From positions 709,501 through 773,500 of the forward strand of contig NZ_CP141266.1 in NCBI RefSeq assembly GCF_030540775.2: a DNA stretch of 64,000 nt, read 5' to 3'. The stretch is from Flavivirga abyssicola. Lineage in GTDB: Bacteria; Bacteroidota; Bacteroidia; Flavobacteriales; Flavobacteriaceae. The position numbers were made by a program, and so were the translations under genes. The notes beneath the pieces were generated by a model, which was not told where the DNA came from, did not search any database, and saw only the letters and a list, made by a program, of their open reading frames with translations. Shown here one piece after another: positions 62,764-64,000 of this stretch. How positions within the stretch are numbered: the stretch's first letter is position 1; the number at the start of each line of letters is the position of its first letter.

Positions 62764-64000
62764 TTATCGTATTTTCAATGTTACAATTGAAAGAATCGCT
62801 AACAGAATACCTATAATCCAAAATCGGGTTACAATCTTACTTTCATGGTATCCTGATTTTTGATAGTGATGGTGAAGTGGTGACATTTTGAAAATGCGAC
62901 GTCCTTCTCCATATTTTTTCTTAGTATATTTAAACCAGCTCACCTGCATGATTACTGATAGGTTTTCAGCTAAAAAGATACCGCACAGCACTGGAATTAG
63001 CCATTCTTTACGAACTGCAATAGCTATCACTGCGATTATACCACCAATAGTTAAACTTCCTGTGTCTCCCATAAAAACTTGAGCCGGGAATGTATTATAC
63101 CATAAGAAGCCTATTAATGCCCCTACAAAAGCAGCGATATAAATCGTAATTTCTTCTACTCGTGGGATATACATGATATTGAGATAATCTGAGAAGATGA
63201 TATTACCTGAAACCCATGCAAAAATCCCCAAAGTAAGGACTATTATTGCCGAGGTTCCTGCTGCTAAACCATCAATACCATCTGTTAAATTCGCACCGTT
63301 TGAAACAGCCGTAATTATAAGAATGGCTATCACAATAAAAATAATCCATGCATACTTTCCTAAACTCGGACTTATCCATGTTACTAAATCTGCGTAATCA
63401 AATTCATTTCCTTTTACAAAAGGGATTGTAGTCTTTGTTGATTTTATTTCGTCCTTAAATAATTTTGAAGCTTCCACTTTTGGATTTTCGGCTAAAAGAA
63501 TTTGTTGCTCAGCCACCGGAAGCTTTTCTTTCATGGTAACATCAGAATGAAAAAACAAAGTTGCCCCAACTATAATACCAAGCCCCACTTGCCCAAGAAT
63601 CTTAAATCGTCCTTTTAAACCTTCTTTGTCATTTTTGAATTTTTTAATGTAATCATCAATAAAACCAATAACACCCATCCAAAGTGTTGTCACTATCAAT
63701 AGAATGATGTAAATATTTTCCAGTTTCGCCAATAATAACACAGGAATTAAAGTCGCCAGAATTATAATAACACCTCCCATAGTAGGTGTTCCTGCCTTTT
63801 CTTGCTGTCCAGCTAACCCCAGATCTCTAATGGTTTCACCTACTTGCTGTCTTTGCAAAAAACGAATAATCCGTTTTCCATATATTGTTGAAATAAGCAG
63901 CGACAAAATCATTGCTAAAGCAGCTCTAAAAGTTAAAAAACCAAAAAGAGTTGCTCCAGGAAATTGAAACTGTTTTTCTAAATAATCGAATAGATAATAC
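62764..64000 (-). CDS. mraY: Phospho-N-acetylmuramoyl-pentapeptide-transferase (MraY), 5' end beyond window
   Basis: The reading frame stays open to the window edge ([20 protein letters not shown] at the left of the protein), so an internal ATG at 63912 is not the start; only one or two N-terminal residues appear to be missing. At least 411 residues, about ten membrane spans. Motifs: [21 protein letters not shown] (catalytic Asp pair), [37 protein letters not shown] and SPLHHHYQ. It forms lipid I from UDP-MurNAc-pentapeptide and undecaprenyl phosphate. First gene of the dcw run visible here. Confidence 0.97.
   Translation of the reverse strand, partial: YYLFDYLEKQFQFPGATLFGFLTFRAALAMILSLLISTIYGKRIIRFLQRQQVGETIRDLGLAGQQEKAGTPTMGGVIIILATLIPVLLLAKLENIYIILLIVTTLWMGVIGFIDDYIKKFKNDKEGLKGRFKILGQVGLGIIVGATLFFHSDVTMKEKLPVAEQQILLAENPKVEASKLFKDEIKSTKTTIPFVKGNEFDYADLVTWISPSLGKYAWIIFIVIAILIITAVSNGANLTDGIDGLAAGTSAIIVLTLGIFAWVSGNIIFSDYLNIMYIPRVEEITIYIAAFVGALIGFLWYNTFPAQVFMGDTGSLTIGGIIAVIAIAVRKEWLIPVLCGIFLAENLSVIMQVSWFKYTKKKYGEGRRIFKMSPLHHHYQKSGYHESKIVTRFWIIGILLAILSIVTLKIR

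Noticed and set aside
63912-64000. mraY starting at the ATG at 63912
   Set aside because: The frame is open to the edge and encodes a family-typical MraY N-terminus upstream of that ATG.

Overview
The window is AT-rich chromosomal DNA from a member of the Bacteroidota, almost certainly the family Flavobacteriaceae and probably marine. The evidence is type IX secretion (T9SS) sorting domains, PorT/SprT, a SusC/SusD pair, TamL, a short RpoD lacking region 1.1, -7 promoter elements of the form TAnnTTTG, few Shine-Dalgarno sequences, and a demethylmenaquinone methyltransferase. It carries one tRNA gene (Arg, UCG) and no rRNA, CRISPR array, transposase or phage genes.

Layout. 0-8.4 kb: a YCII protein with an ECF sigma factor, a 1636-residue secreted T9SS protein, a TPR protein and rsmG. 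8.5-11 kb: a possible small RNA or leader, a fatty acid desaturase and a class I aminotransferase. 11.2-21.7 kb: a SusC/SusD uptake locus led by a hybrid-two-component-like regulator whose phosphorelay residues are all replaced, and ending in a GDPD/alkaline phosphatase fusion. This reads as a phosphoester-scavenging locus. 21.8-26.5 kb: two small unknown membrane proteins, a response regulator and the TrkH/TrkA potassium uptake system. 26.7-34.8 kb: ubiE-porT, an unknown gene flanked by inverted repeats, a SpoU rRNA methyltransferase, tamL, fbaA and accD. 34.8-37.8 kb: a MITE-like palindromic insertion, then a divergent LysR / SbtA-type bicarbonate transporter cassette with two small unknown proteins. 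38-45.6 kb: rpsO, pnp, a processive glycosyltransferase, a small T9SS protein with an unusual tandem operator-like repeat, rpoD and a BLUF photoreceptor. 45.6-49.6 kb: rpe, a CBS protein, and a TetR-controlled detoxification-type cluster (NTF2-like, alpha/beta hydrolase, PPOX-like) with three copies of one palindrome. 49.7-53.1 kb: an MtfA-like peptidase, a prohibitin-like lipoprotein with a small partner, tRNA-Arg and a YqeY protein. 53.3-64 kb: the division and cell-wall (dcw) cluster on the minus strand in canonical order mraY-murD-ftsW-murG-murC-ftsQ-ftsA-ftsZ; mraY runs off the right edge.

How the parts fit together. The housekeeping blocks (dcw, rpsO-pnp, ubiE-porT/tamL, fbaA, accD, rpoD, rpe) are ordinary. 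The accessory interest lies in four places: the phosphoester uptake locus with its apparently phosphorelay-free regulator, the SbtA cassette without an evident SbtB, the TetR regulon with a self-consistent operator, and several families of short palindromic repeats. One of those families sits immediately behind minus-strand genes.
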